64,000 nt of DNA. It comes from Maricaulis sp047308265 (lineage in GTDB: Bacteria; Pseudomonadota; Alphaproteobacteria; Caulobacterales; Maricaulaceae). Below the pieces are notes generated by a model, which was not told the DNA's origin, did no database searches, and saw nothing but the letters and a program-made list of their open reading frames with translations. A program made the position numbers and the translations under genes. The stretch is from NCBI RefSeq assembly GCF_047308265.1, contig NZ_JBKQWY010000007.1:62001-126000 (forward strand), given 5' to 3'. Shown here piece by piece: positions 33,037-41,554 of the stretch (positions are counted from its first letter, which is position 1; every line of letters starts with the position of its first letter).

Positions 33037-33915
33037 CTAGCGGTCTCCATAACCCAGATAGAAGACGGTACGACCGGCCAGCATCTCTTGAATGGCGATG
33101 GCCGGTGCTTCTGCGTCTGTCGTTGCAGGATCAGCGGGTTTGTACATTTCGGCCAGATCCGAGCTCAGGCGAGCCAGCTGTGTCTGAGGCATGGGCGTGT
33201 CGCGCAGAAAACCCAGATAGGTCGCACCGACCCCGAACAGTCGCCAGCCATGCTCCTCTTCGAGGTAACGTGCGAGAACCAGGTTCTCGGCGGGGCTGAA
33301 GTCACCGTGGAAGTAGCCATTCGGCAAAGCGACGAGAGCATCCGCGGCGCGCGAAACCGGTACAATCTGGATCAGAGATCGTTTCTCCCGTGGCACAGAA
33401 CTGAGATCAACACTCAACACACTGGGTATCGGGCCGTCCGGCGGGGTCCAGTATCTCCGGGTTTTGAGGTCGCGAAACTGGATAGCACCGATTTGGTGTT
33501 CCATATTCGCCAGCCGAATGGGTAATTCTTCCGGCGTAGAGAAATGACCTCTGTGTTCTCCCGCTTCGAAACAGGAGGCCGGGAGACCGGAGATGTCATG
33601 GCCATCCGTCCTGTCGAGATCGTGGGCGTGGATGGCGTGGCCTGATGTGTAGAAGGCCTGGTGCAGGTCATCGAGTGTTGCCAGGAGGTAGGCGCCGGGA
33701 TGGCGGGGGGCCGTCTCGCGCACAATGATCTCGATCTCCTGGAGGGTGAAATTGCCTGTCACCTCATAACCGGGACACATTAGCGGGCAGAAGGATTTGA
33801 CGCTTGCCGGGTCATATCGGGTGATGGTCGTATAGGGAGGTTTGGTGTCGTCCGGATCGCGAGGTGCTGGGATGGTCTCGGACGTTCCAAAAAGGTATTT
33901 CAGCCAGGACAGCAT
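33037..33915 (-). CDS. Hypothetical cytoplasmic protein
   Basis: A 292-residue protein of unrecognised family. It begins MLSWLKYLFGTSETIPAPRD and includes FCPLMCPGYEVTGNFTLQEI, YLLATLDDLHQAFYTSGHAI, IPSVLSVDLSSVPREKRSLI and LPNGYFHGDFSPAENLVLAR. The phrase HGDFSPAEN and the later GWRLFGVGATYLGFLRD are distinctive; the fold could be a two-domain cytosolic protein related to DUF4253-like families, but this is a guess. The start 33915 follows GGGAG by 6 nt; an upstream frame to 33957 lacks a site. It is a single gene. Confidence 0.65.
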   Translation of the reverse strand: MLSWLKYLFGTSETIPAPRDPDDTKPPYTTITRYDPASVKSFCPLMCPGYEVTGNFTLQEIEIIVRETAPRHPGAYLLATLDDLHQAFYTSGHAIHAHDLDRTDGHDISGLPASCFEAGEHRGHFSTPEELPIRLANMEHQIGAIQFRDLKTRRYWTPPDGPIPSVLSVDLSSVPREKRSLIQIVPVSRAADALVALPNGYFHGDFSPAENLVLARYLEEEHGWRLFGVGATYLGFLRDTPMPQTQLARLSSDLAEMYKPADPATTDAEAPAIAIQEMLAGRTVFYLGYGDR

Positions 33916-34282
33916 GGTAGTCTCCCGAACCCGCGCCACAGGGTGTATTTCCTCCACGCATAAATCATTCTTTGGATACGGGATGCAAACGTTTCAATTC
34001 AGCTTGCCAGCACCTGTCTCGTGGTTAATACTTTCGTCATGAGACTGATTGCGGTGGCGATACAGGCAGGCCATGCCACCGCGTCTCGGGTACGCGTCCA
34101 CACAGTGCAACTGCGCCGCTCTCGGTCGGGATTTATCTCCCCGTGATCTCACAGCCGCGAGCGCCGGTATTCGGGAGCCCCTTACCCCGCACTGTGCTGG
34201 GCGCGCACACGATCCGCCCTCCGGTCGTGTGTCCTGTCTCTGGTCGACTGGCAATGGCACAGGTGATCACCTAAACTCAACG
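33916..34282. other. Intergenic region without a convincing gene
   Basis: 367 bp. Open frames here (on both strands, up to ~90 codons) have no ribosome sites or family pattern, and one runs straight through the downstream terminator. The stretch near 33958-34035 is AT-richer and probably carries the promoter of the 292-residue gene. I see no RNA gene. Confidence 0.55.
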
Positions 34283-34317
34283 AAAAGGCCCCGGATGTTG
34301 CCATCCGGGGCCGTCTT
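34283..34317 (-). terminator. Rho-independent terminator of the TorF-type porin gene
   Basis: An 11-bp perfect stem GGCCCCGGATG (34287-34297) and CATCCGGGGCC (34302-34312) around TTGC. On the minus strand it is followed by TTTT. It lies 18 bp past the porin stop. Confidence 0.85.
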
Positions 34318-34334
34318 TCGTGTGGTTCTGTGAC

Positions 34335-35000
34335 TTAACCGCCGAAAGACTGGGAGATTGTGAAGACCACGGTTTCATTGCCGCCATCTGACAGCTCGTG
34401 TACGCGCAGATCCCATCCGATATCGTTGAGCACAGTGCCCGACAGACCGATCTGATAGTCTTCATAGTCCAGGAAATCGAATTCATCGGAGAAGCGGGAG
34501 ACACCGATGGCCCCGTCCAGGGTGATGCCTTCGAAGATCTCCATGGCCAGTCCCGTGGACAGGTATACCGCTTCACCGGTGTCGAGATAGAATTCCGGGG
34601 AATAGGCCACACCGCCCGACCAGGTGAGCGGTCCGATATCCTTGCTCACATTGCCGTAGGCTTCGAAGAAGTTCTGGTCGTCCGGGCTGTCGGGATAGGC
34701 GTAGAGCAGACCGCCGATGTCCCAGTCGAAGCCGGCAGCAGAGAAGGTGTAACCGCCATAGAAATCGATCTCCATGGTGGTGTCGTCGCCGAAATCGACG
34801 CTGGACGCCCAGGTGCCGGCATAAAAGCCGCTCTCGTGTTCATAGTCGAAACCGCCGGAAATGGCCGGGCCGTTATCGGTTTGTGTGATGCCCCGGAAGA
34901 CATAATCGGTGCTCAAAGCCACATTGCCGGTGATCTGGGCAGAGGCGGCACCGGTCAGCAGGGCGGCGGACAGGGCGGCAAGGGTCAGGGTCTTTTTCAT
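34335..35000 (-). CDS. TorF-family putative porin (TIGR02001/Gcw_chp type)
   Basis: A 221-residue outer-membrane protein. The signal peptide is MKKTLTLAALSAALLTGAAS (cleavage after SAQ). The Gcw_chp pattern is clear: NVALSTDYVFRGITQTDNGP, ISGGFDYEHESGFYAGTWAS, DFYGGYTF and GLSGTVLNDIGWDLRVHE. These barrel proteins are often encoded beside ammonium transporters, as here, and are thought to serve nitrogen acquisition. It is 298 bp downstream of amtB, so it may have its own promoter. It ends in a strong terminator. Confidence 0.9.
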   Translation of the reverse strand: MKKTLTLAALSAALLTGAASAQITGNVALSTDYVFRGITQTDNGPAISGGFDYEHESGFYAGTWASSVDFGDDTTMEIDFYGGYTFSAAGFDWDIGGLLYAYPDSPDDQNFFEAYGNVSKDIGPLTWSGGVAYSPEFYLDTGEAVYLSTGLAMEIFEGITLDGAIGVSRFSDEFDFLDYEDYQIGLSGTVLNDIGWDLRVHELSDGGNETVVFTISQSFGG

Positions 35001-35298
35001 GACAAACTCCTAGAACTTGAAACAGATGATTAGCGGGTTGCAGTGGGAAAACGCGGCGCGCTGGGGCTGGACACGCGGTCCGGAGTGCGTTTCAGCGCGA
35101 TGCGGTTGGCCTTCAGACCGGGACCGGATTTGGGAGCAGAACGACGCCAGGCCGTGGCCTTTTGCGATGCGGTATCTGGTTCCATCATGGTTTCCATTGA
35201 TCCTTCAGCGTTGATGTCTGGGGCGAGTTCAGCGGCTCTGGCCTGGGTGGCGTCCGGTGCGGGAAATCCCGCACCGGTTGCCTGTCCATCAGCCCCGG
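35001..35298. other. Spacer between amtB and the TorF-type porin gene with one perfect hairpin
   Basis: 298 bp with no recognisable gene; in particular no glnK. A perfect 10-bp stem CCGGTGCGGG (35254-35263) and CCCGCACCGG (35268-35277) with loop AAAT lies 22 bp past the amtB stop. No U tract follows, so it may act as a transcript-stabilising or attenuating structure. Confidence 0.6.
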
Positions 35299-36663
35299 CT
35301 AGTCCAGAGCCTCGGATTTTCCCGCAGGGGCCGGCGTGCCGGCGTTCAGGAAGACGGCACCAGCCGCGTGTCCGAGTTCGGAGATGTCACCGCCGACAAC
35401 TTCCGCTTCCGGTGAGAGGCGAATGCCGAGCGTCATCTTCAGAAGCAGCCAGATGACGAAGCTTGTACCGAAGACAAAGGCACCGATCGCCAGCACACCC
35501 ACGGCCTGACCGAAGAAGGTGGCGTCGCCATTGGTGAAGGGTACGGCCATTGTGCCCCAGATGCCGGCGAAGAGGTGGACCGGGATGGCGCCGACCACGT
35601 CATCGATACGCACGGCTTCAAGGAGCTTGGCGCCGAAGGTGGCGATGACCGAACCGATCGCACCAATCCAGATCGCGTCAGCGATGGTCGGTGTCAGAGG
35701 TTCGGCGGTGATGGCGACAAGACCGGCCAGGGCACCGTTCAGGCAATAGGCGAGATTGGCCTTGCCTCGACCGAGCAGCAAAGACAGCACGTAGGCGGTC
35801 ACGACACCTGCGGCTGCAGCCATATTGGTGTTGGCGAAGATCTGCGAAATAGCCACGGCATCAACAGCGGATCCCAGGGCCAGCTGCGACGCACCGTTAA
35901 AGCCGAACCAGCCGAACCACAGAATGAATGTACCTAGTGTGGCGAGCGGCAGGGAGGACGGTTCCATGGGTTGGGCATCCGGACCGAAACGGCCAGAGCG
36001 GGCACCGATCAGGATGGCGCCGGCCAGGGCGGCCCAGCCACCGGTCGAGTGAACAAGCGTGGATCCGGCGAAGTCAGAGAAGCCGAAATCGGCATCCAGC
36101 CAGCCGCCACCCCATTCCCAGGCACCCTGGATCGGATAGATGAAGCCGGTCAGGGCGATCACGAAGATAAAGAAGGAGCCCAGCTTGACGCGTTCGGCGA
36201 CTGTGCCGGAAACGATGGACGCTGCAGTAGCGACAAACACCATCTGGAAGAACCAGTCCGAGGCGGCCGCATATCCCGTATCCAGGGCGATGCTTTCATC
36301 CGCAGCCGTTTCCGATGGCGACCACGGCCAGGCATGGCCGAAGAAGGGCGTATCACCGCCATACATCAGATTATAGCCGACGGCGAAGAACATCAGGCCT
36401 GCAATGGAGTAGAGCGCGATATTCTTGAGGCAGATGGCAGCGGCGTGCTTGGTCCGCACAAATCCGACTTCCAGCATGGCGAAGCCCGCGGCCATCAGCA
36501 TCACCAGAAATCCGCCAATCAGGAAAAGAAGCGTATTGAAGACGAATGCGGTCTCTTCAGAGACCTCTGCCGAAGCCGGGGCTGAGGCGAGAATGCCCAG
36601 TCCGGTGGCGGCGAGAGCGCCCAGAAGCAAACGCTTCTTGAGCTGAGATTTACGATCAAACAT
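35299..36663 (-). CDS. amtB: Ammonium transporter AmtB
   Basis: A 454-residue Amt/Rh channel with a cleavable signal peptide (LGILASAPASA) and about 11 transmembrane helices. Family blocks include FVFNTLLFLIGGFLVMLMAA, GFAMLEVGFVRTKHAA, FSDFAGSTLVHSTGGWAALA (twin-His pore residue region), FILWFGWFGFNGASQLAL and VHLFAGIWGTMAVPF. It conducts ammonium/ammonia across the inner membrane. The start at 36663 (MFDRKSQLKK) has AGGGGG 5 nt upstream. GlnK, its usual partner gene, is not adjacent. The TorF-type porin lies downstream. Confidence 0.96.
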   Translation of the reverse strand: MFDRKSQLKKRLLLGALAATGLGILASAPASAEVSEETAFVFNTLLFLIGGFLVMLMAAGFAMLEVGFVRTKHAAAICLKNIALYSIAGLMFFAVGYNLMYGGDTPFFGHAWPWSPSETAADESIALDTGYAAASDWFFQMVFVATAASIVSGTVAERVKLGSFFIFVIALTGFIYPIQGAWEWGGGWLDADFGFSDFAGSTLVHSTGGWAALAGAILIGARSGRFGPDAQPMEPSSLPLATLGTFILWFGWFGFNGASQLALGSAVDAVAISQIFANTNMAAAAGVVTAYVLSLLLGRGKANLAYCLNGALAGLVAITAEPLTPTIADAIWIGAIGSVIATFGAKLLEAVRIDDVVGAIPVHLFAGIWGTMAVPFTNGDATFFGQAVGVLAIGAFVFGTSFVIWLLLKMTLGIRLSPEAEVVGGDISELGHAAGAVFLNAGTPAPAGKSEALD

Positions 36664-37153
36664 ATGATCCCCCTGGTCTTTCTTGCGGTGGCCCACTGCA
36701 AGTCCGCGCAGCATGGCCGTCCACGCCTCCCGGCGCGGGTCACGGTTTCTCAATCGGGATCCGACCAGTGGACGGCGCGGCGTCGCGCCAGAACCGGGTC
36801 AAAATCCACCTCATCCCGTGGGAGAGGCCGGATGATCAGGGTGCGATCTGTGGATAAGTGTGCTTTTGCATCTCTTATGTGACGACGCTAGACGGGGGCG
36901 TGGTGCGCCGCAACAAAATTCTCATAAATGAAGATATGCAAAATATTATAGGCGCAAAAATGCCACAAAGGCGTTCCATTCGAAAAAATATTCGAATCCA
37001 CTGGGCGGGAGGTGAGGGTTTTTGGCGTCAGGAAACGTCGTTTTAGGGCGCTTTGCTGCAGCGCAGTGTTATCCGAACGTTAAAACTCTTGGCAAGAATA
37101 CGGCAGGCGTCAAACCTCATGCTCGTGTCGTGGGTGGTGGTTTCGGGAATGCC
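36664..37153. other. Promoter-bearing gap upstream of amtB with an AT-rich island
   Basis: 490 bp without a convincing gene. The part nearest amtB is GC-rich; 36895-37010 is AT-rich and contains the perfect inverted repeat ATTCGAA-N6-TTCGAAT (36978-36997). This part probably holds regulatory sites for amtB. No obvious NtrC or sigma54 site was found on the amtB strand. Confidence 0.5.
36978..36997. repeat. Perfect inverted repeat ATTCGAA-N6-TTCGAAT
   Basis: Arms at 36978-36984 and 36991-36997 with a 6-bp AT spacer (AAAATA). It sits in the AT-rich island upstream of amtB. It looks like a dimeric-regulator operator; the regulator is unknown. Confidence 0.6.
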
Positions 37154-37194
37154 CAAAAAGAATGCCCTCCTGCCACCTTATGCAGCAGAAGGGC
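37154..37194 (-). terminator. Rho-independent terminator of the chemoreceptor gene
   Basis: On the minus strand GCAG-containing arm 37194-37185 (GCCCTTCTGC) pairs with 37173-37164 (one mismatch), followed by CATTCTTTTT with a five-T run. It lies ~40 bp after the receptor stop. Confidence 0.65.
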
Positions 37195-37234
37195 GCTCAG
37201 AACCTGGTTTCGACCGCATCGGCCAGGTTTCGGG

Positions 37235-39217
37235 TTAGATCTGACCCTTGATGATCCGGATGCCGCCGCGATCCTCGTCTATCCAGACGATCTCACCCAG
37301 ACAGTCCTGTCCTTCTGACGTCAGTCGGAGTGTCTCACCGGGTTGCGCCCCGCGCAGGCCATCAATGCACAACCCTCCGGGCGAGCGATTGATCAGATTG
37401 ACCCGGCATTCCTGCCCCTTGCGAACCAGAAGGAGGGTTTCCTGGTCCGATGGCTCACGCATATGGGCGCGCTTGTCGGCACCTGCCAATTCGTCGTCGA
37501 GGGCCTTGGAGAGCGTGTCCAGCTCGGCCAGGACGATCTTCGATTCCCGATCGAGATCCGCCAGCATATCGAACGCGGCCTGTTGCTCTCCCGCCCGGAA
37601 TGTATCAACTGCCTGGATGGCCAGCTCATGGAAGCGCGCGTGGGGTTCCTCCACAGCCTTGAAGGCGGGGTGATTGCGTATGGCGGCGTTATCCATTGCA
37701 TCATACCAGCGTCCCAGACGACAGCCATGATGGTCCGGCATGTCCTGGGCCTGCCAGTCATCGCGTCCCAGAACGACATCCACGACACGTTTGCGGAACA
37801 TGATGTGATCAATTCTCACCATCTGACACAGTGATCTGTGACTATCTGCCCGGAACCAGCCTTCGGCATTTTTCAGGAAGCTGTCATTTGAGGTCTGAAG
37901 CGCCCGGTTCATATCCGACAGGCGTTCCCCATTATCCGTCGCCAGTTCAGCCACCCCGTTGATGGATCTCGAGATCTCCTGGCTGGACGTTTTTTGCTGG
38001 TGCAGGATCTGTGAAATATCCTGCATGCGCTCGGTGACGAGCTGAACCTGATTGCCGACTGCGTTGATGGTCGAGGAGGCGGCGTCAATCGTGGACTGTC
38101 CGCTCTCAACCGCACCGCGGGAACTGTCGACACTGTCCTGGATCGAGGCCATTCCGGCCTGCAACGCTGTGATGCGCTGGGCAATGTCATCCGTCGCCTT
38201 GGCCGCCTGGGTGGCGAGAGATTTCACTTCCGATGCGACGACCGCGAAGCCCTTGCCGGCTTCGCCAGCACGTGCGGCTTCGATGGTGGCGTTGAGAGCG
38301 AGAAGATTGGTCTGATCGGCAATGCTCTGGATGACCCCGAGAAAACCACTGATCTGTTCAGAGGCTTCCTGCAGCGCGCTCAGACTGGCCGTGCTCTCAT
38401 CGGACGCCCGCGCGACATCCGAGATGGATTGGGATGCGCGTTGCATGGCCTCCATGCTCTCCCGGACACTGTCGCGTGTCTGGGTTGCATCCTGGGCTGC
38501 ACCATTTGAGTTCGACGCGATCTCCTCGACCGAAGCGACCAATTGCTCGGCTGCGGCGGCAATCGCCTGGCTGTTGGCAATGGCTTCATTGGAGTTGTTG
38601 GACAAGACGGCCATGTTGAGGGTGACGTCATTGAGATCAACAATGGTGTTGGCGACACTGGTCAGGCTGGCGAGATCATTCTCCTGTTGTGTCGTGTCGC
38701 GATGTTCGCGCGCGACGCCATTATCATAGGCATCCTGGGCCAAGGCCATATCCAGGATAAACCGTCCAATCAGGGTCTTGAGTTCACTGCGCAGCCGTTT
38801 GGGATTGCGTCCGGACGAGTCGATGAGGTCGTCCGTCAGGTTGAGTAAGATGCGGCCATAGCTGGCGACGTACCAGGAGGTTGGCAGGCCAATCCGGATA
38901 TGAGCCTCGCCAATCCGGGCTGCACGCCCTTCAAAACTGATGTCCGGATCATCCTTGATCAGGTGCCCCCAGTGGCGGGTCTGAGCGGATTTAAGCCGGT
39001 CTACGGCTTCAGGGGGAATAAAGCTGGCCAGTTCCGGTGTCGTACGAACGGCTTGATAGAAGTGGTTTAGATGGTCGGGCAGGCGGGGAGATAGCGTGTC
39101 CCAGATCGTGTGGGAGGTATCTGTGTCTGGGCCGCCCGGCATCAGGAATGCCATCAATGCTTCAATCAGCGGGCGAGTGTCGGCGGTTCGGGAATCCGCG
39201 ATCTGTGGGTCAAGCAT
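37235..39217 (-). CDS. Soluble globin-coupled chemoreceptor with MCP, CZB and PilZ-like domains
   Basis: A 660-residue protein with no transmembrane segment. The N-terminal protoglobin (~15-165) shows LNHFYQAVRTTPELASFIPP, HWGHLIKDDPDISFEGRAAR and GEAHIRIGLPTSWYVASYGR; H106 aligns with the proximal heme His of HemAT. The MCP signalling hairpin (~200-440) has FLGVIQSIADQTNLLALNAT and EAARAGEAGKGFAVVASEVK. A CZB zinc domain (~460-575) has MVRIDHIMFRKRVVDVVLG, GCRLGRWYDAM and EEPHARFHELAIQAVD. The C-terminus looks like PilZ: RAHMR (RxxxR) and NRSPGG (NxSxxG), then GEIVWIDEDRGGIRI. It should couple oxygen, zinc and c-di-GMP to CheA. GGAGACG precedes the ATG. Confidence 0.88.
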   Translation of the reverse strand: MLDPQIADSRTADTRPLIEALMAFLMPGGPDTDTSHTIWDTLSPRLPDHLNHFYQAVRTTPELASFIPPEAVDRLKSAQTRHWGHLIKDDPDISFEGRAARIGEAHIRIGLPTSWYVASYGRILLNLTDDLIDSSGRNPKRLRSELKTLIGRFILDMALAQDAYDNGVAREHRDTTQQENDLASLTSVANTIVDLNDVTLNMAVLSNNSNEAIANSQAIAAAAEQLVASVEEIASNSNGAAQDATQTRDSVRESMEAMQRASQSISDVARASDESTASLSALQEASEQISGFLGVIQSIADQTNLLALNATIEAARAGEAGKGFAVVASEVKSLATQAAKATDDIAQRITALQAGMASIQDSVDSSRGAVESGQSTIDAASSTINAVGNQVQLVTERMQDISQILHQQKTSSQEISRSINGVAELATDNGERLSDMNRALQTSNDSFLKNAEGWFRADSHRSLCQMVRIDHIMFRKRVVDVVLGRDDWQAQDMPDHHGCRLGRWYDAMDNAAIRNHPAFKAVEEPHARFHELAIQAVDTFRAGEQQAAFDMLADLDRESKIVLAELDTLSKALDDELAGADKRAHMREPSDQETLLLVRKGQECRVNLINRSPGGLCIDGLRGAQPGETLRLTSEGQDCLGEIVWIDEDRGGIRIIKGQI

Positions 39218-39300
39218 GGGCGTCTCCGACTCATGATTTGGGCCGAAGTCTTCGCCTCTGTGGTTTTCAAGGGGTTAACGCCTGATAACCAATATCAGAT

Positions 39301-39762
39301 TTACGGGTATACCGGGAGCTCTGTCGTGTTCTTGATCGCTTCCATGGCGAAGGAGGCGCTGACGTCTGACAGCGGGGCGATGGCGATGAGTTTTTTATAG
39401 ACATCGTCATAAGCCGCCACATCGGGCAGGGCCAGCTTGACCAGATAGTCGACATCGCCACTCATCCGGTAGAATTCCAGCACCTCGGGCATTCTCGCGA
39501 CACCTTTTGCAAACTGGTCGAGCCAGCTCGCATCATGATGACTGGTCTTGATGAAGACAAACAGCGTGGCATTGAGGCCGAGCGTGTCGGCATCCAGGAG
39601 CGTGACATTCTTGCGGATATAGCCGGCCTCTTTCAGCAAGCGGATCCGCCGGGCCGTCGGCGTGGCACTCAGGCCGATCGTCTCGGCGATGGTTTGCAGG
39701 GTCTGATCGGAATCAGTTTGCAATAACCTCAAAATCGCCTGGTCATAGTGATCAATGTCCAT
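39301..39762 (-). CDS. Lrp/AsnC family transcriptional regulator
   Basis: A 153-residue regulator. The N-terminal helix-turn-helix is LQTIAETIGLSATPTARRIR, followed by LLKEAGYIRKNVTLLDADTL, and the C-terminal RAM ligand domain runs through LEFYRMSGDVDYLVKLALPD and VAAYDDVYKKLIAIAPLSDV. Lrp proteins form octamers and respond to amino acids. The gene is divergent from a class-V PLP enzyme (about 120 bp between starts), a common arrangement in which the regulator controls its neighbour. The effector is not evident. Confidence 0.92.
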   Translation of the reverse strand: MDIDHYDQAILRLLQTDSDQTLQTIAETIGLSATPTARRIRLLKEAGYIRKNVTLLDADTLGLNATLFVFIKTSHHDASWLDQFAKGVARMPEVLEFYRMSGDVDYLVKLALPDVAAYDDVYKKLIAIAPLSDVSASFAMEAIKNTTELPVYP

Positions 39763-39882
39763 AAGATGCCCTTCCGGTAGTTGTCATCACTATATTCTAT
39801 CCTGATTTGGCCGGATTTTGGCAACATGCACTCCTCTTTCCATGATTGGATGGCTCTCAGTTTGAGAATGAAGGGCAATGTC

Positions 39883-41514
39883 ATGGGTGCGAGTGTCGAA
39901 GAGGTTCAGGCGGGGCTGGTCGGCCGGGGTGATGTCTTGCGGACCCCCTTTGGCATCAAACCCCTCATCTATGCCGATTACACGGCGTCGGGCCGGAACT
40001 TCACCCCCATTGACGAGGCGCTGGACACCCTGGCCCGGCTCTATGCCAATCCTCATACCGAAGACAGCTGGACGGGCCGCGTGAGCGGCAGCTGGATGCG
40101 CGATGCGAAGGCGCGGATCAAGCAGCATCTGGGAGCCAGTCCCGAGCATATCGTCATGACATGTGGCGCCGGTGCGACCTCAGCTATTCACAAGCTGCAG
40201 GAGGTGTTGGGCCTGGCTCTGCCGCCTGCCACCCGGGACAGGCTTGATGATGTGACATGTGAGGCGCGCCCGGTGGTGTTTATCGGGCCGTATGAGCACC
40301 ATTCCAACGAATTGTCGTGGCGGGAGAGCCTCGCCGATGTCGTGCGGGTCCCGCTGGATGCAAGCGGTCGTCTGGATATGGCCGCCATGGCGGAGCATCT
40401 CGCCGACCCGATCTATGAGGGGCGTCGCAAGATCGTTGCGGTCTCTGCTGCATCAAATGTCACCGGTGTCCGTACAGACATCGCGGCGATCGCGCGTCTG
40501 GCGCACCGGAATGGGGCTGTCATTCTTCTCGATTGTGCGGCCAGCGCGCCGTACCAGAAAATCGAGATGTGCCCGCTCGATGATGCCGAAGCGTCTATTG
40601 ATGCGGTGTATTTCTCTCCGCACAAATTCATCGGCGGCCCCGGCGCGTGCGGTGTGCTGGTTATGGCGCCTCACCTCTATCGATCTGACCTGCCTCCCAC
40701 CCAGGCGGCTGGGGGAACGGTGGTCTGGGTGTCGCGCGAGAGCCATGATTTTATCGAGAGCGCAGAAGCCCGGGAAATGTCGGGGACACCGGGCGTGCCG
40801 CAACTGGTTCGAGCGGCCTTGGCCCTGCAGCTACAAGCCGATATCGGCCATGAGGTGATCGAGCAACGCGAGCATGCGGCGGTGGCCCGGGCGTTCGAGA
40901 GCTGGAGCGAAAATGACCGCATTGAAATTCTCGGGCCACTTGAACCTGCAGCGCGGATCGGAATTGTTTCGTTCACCCTCCTGAAATCCAGTGGTGAGCG
41001 GCTTCATCCACGCCTCGTGACGGTTTTGCTCAATGACGTGTTCGGTATCCAGAGCCGGGCAGGGTGTTCGTGTGCAGGACCTTACGGGCATGATCTACTG
41101 GACCTGGATGACACGATGAGCCGGGAATTGCGGGCACGTGTGCTGGGCGGTGAGGCCGGAGCACGCCCGGGCTGGTGCCGGGTCAGCCTGCACTGGGTGA
41201 TGTCCGAGGCTGAAATCTCCTATCTGGTTCAGGCCGTGAATATGCTGGCCGATCATGCAGATGCGCTCGAAGCGCTCTACGACTACACACCGCAAACCGG
41301 TCGCTGGGTCTGCCGGCTTGCCGAAGCCATGGATGAAGCCTTGCCCGGACTGCCGACGCATGTACTGGGCGAACAGGCCGCGCGCGCGGACGACCCGATC
41401 TGCCGGTGTCGCCCGGAGCAGGCGCGATCGCTGGAGCAGCGTCTCAATACCGCATTTTCTGAAGCTGCGGGTCTGGTTCAAGGATTGGAAAACCCGGAGC
41501 GGACACCCGCCTAG
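39883..41514 (+). CDS. Class-V aminotransferase-fold PLP enzyme (cysteine-desulfurase-like)
   Basis: About 543 residues, longer than NifS/SufS (~400). The N-terminal segment YADYTASGRNFTPIDEALDT is family-typical. The Schiff-base lysine is K248 in YFSPHKFIGGPGACGVL. A Cys loop SRAGCSCAGPYGHDLLDLDD (C395, C397) lies where NifS-like enzymes carry the catalytic cysteine. The extra C-terminal ~80 residues (CRLAEAMDEALPGLPTHVLG) are not in the core family. The substrate may be cysteine, selenocysteine or another amino acid. ATG 39883 is chosen from AAGGG 7 nt upstream; earlier ATGs at 39826 and 39868 are possible. The gene is divergent from the Lrp gene. Confidence 0.82.
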   Translation: MGASVEEVQAGLVGRGDVLRTPFGIKPLIYADYTASGRNFTPIDEALDTLARLYANPHTEDSWTGRVSGSWMRDAKARIKQHLGASPEHIVMTCGAGATSAIHKLQEVLGLALPPATRDRLDDVTCEARPVVFIGPYEHHSNELSWRESLADVVRVPLDASGRLDMAAMAEHLADPIYEGRRKIVAVSAASNVTGVRTDIAAIARLAHRNGAVILLDCAASAPYQKIEMCPLDDAEASIDAVYFSPHKFIGGPGACGVLVMAPHLYRSDLPPTQAAGGTVVWVSRESHDFIESAEAREMSGTPGVPQLVRAALALQLQADIGHEVIEQREHAAVARAFESWSENDRIEILGPLEPAARIGIVSFTLLKSSGERLHPRLVTVLLNDVFGIQSRAGCSCAGPYGHDLLDLDDTMSRELRARVLGGEAGARPGWCRVSLHWVMSEAEISYLVQAVNMLADHADALEALYDYTPQTGRWVCRLAEAMDEALPGLPTHVLGEQAARADDPICRCRPEQARSLEQRLNTAFSEAAGLVQGLENPERTPA

Positions 41515-41554
41515 GGCCTGGACGCTGAATTGTGGTTTGAGCGGTCGGGGCGCT

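Noticed and set aside
34049..34333. 94-codon plus-strand frame between the 292-residue gene and the TorF-type porin gene
   Set aside because: It reads through a strong rho-independent terminator and shows no family pattern or ribosome site.
36858..37046. Small frame (62 codons) in the AT-rich island upstream of amtB
   Set aside because: No ribosome site or family pattern; it overlaps the ATTCGAA palindrome and the frame is by chance open.
37089..37107. Sigma54-like TTGGCA...GGCA element (GG-N10-GC) on the plus strand
   Set aside because: Transcription from it would run into the end of the convergent chemoreceptor gene with no gene to express; a chance match is likelier.
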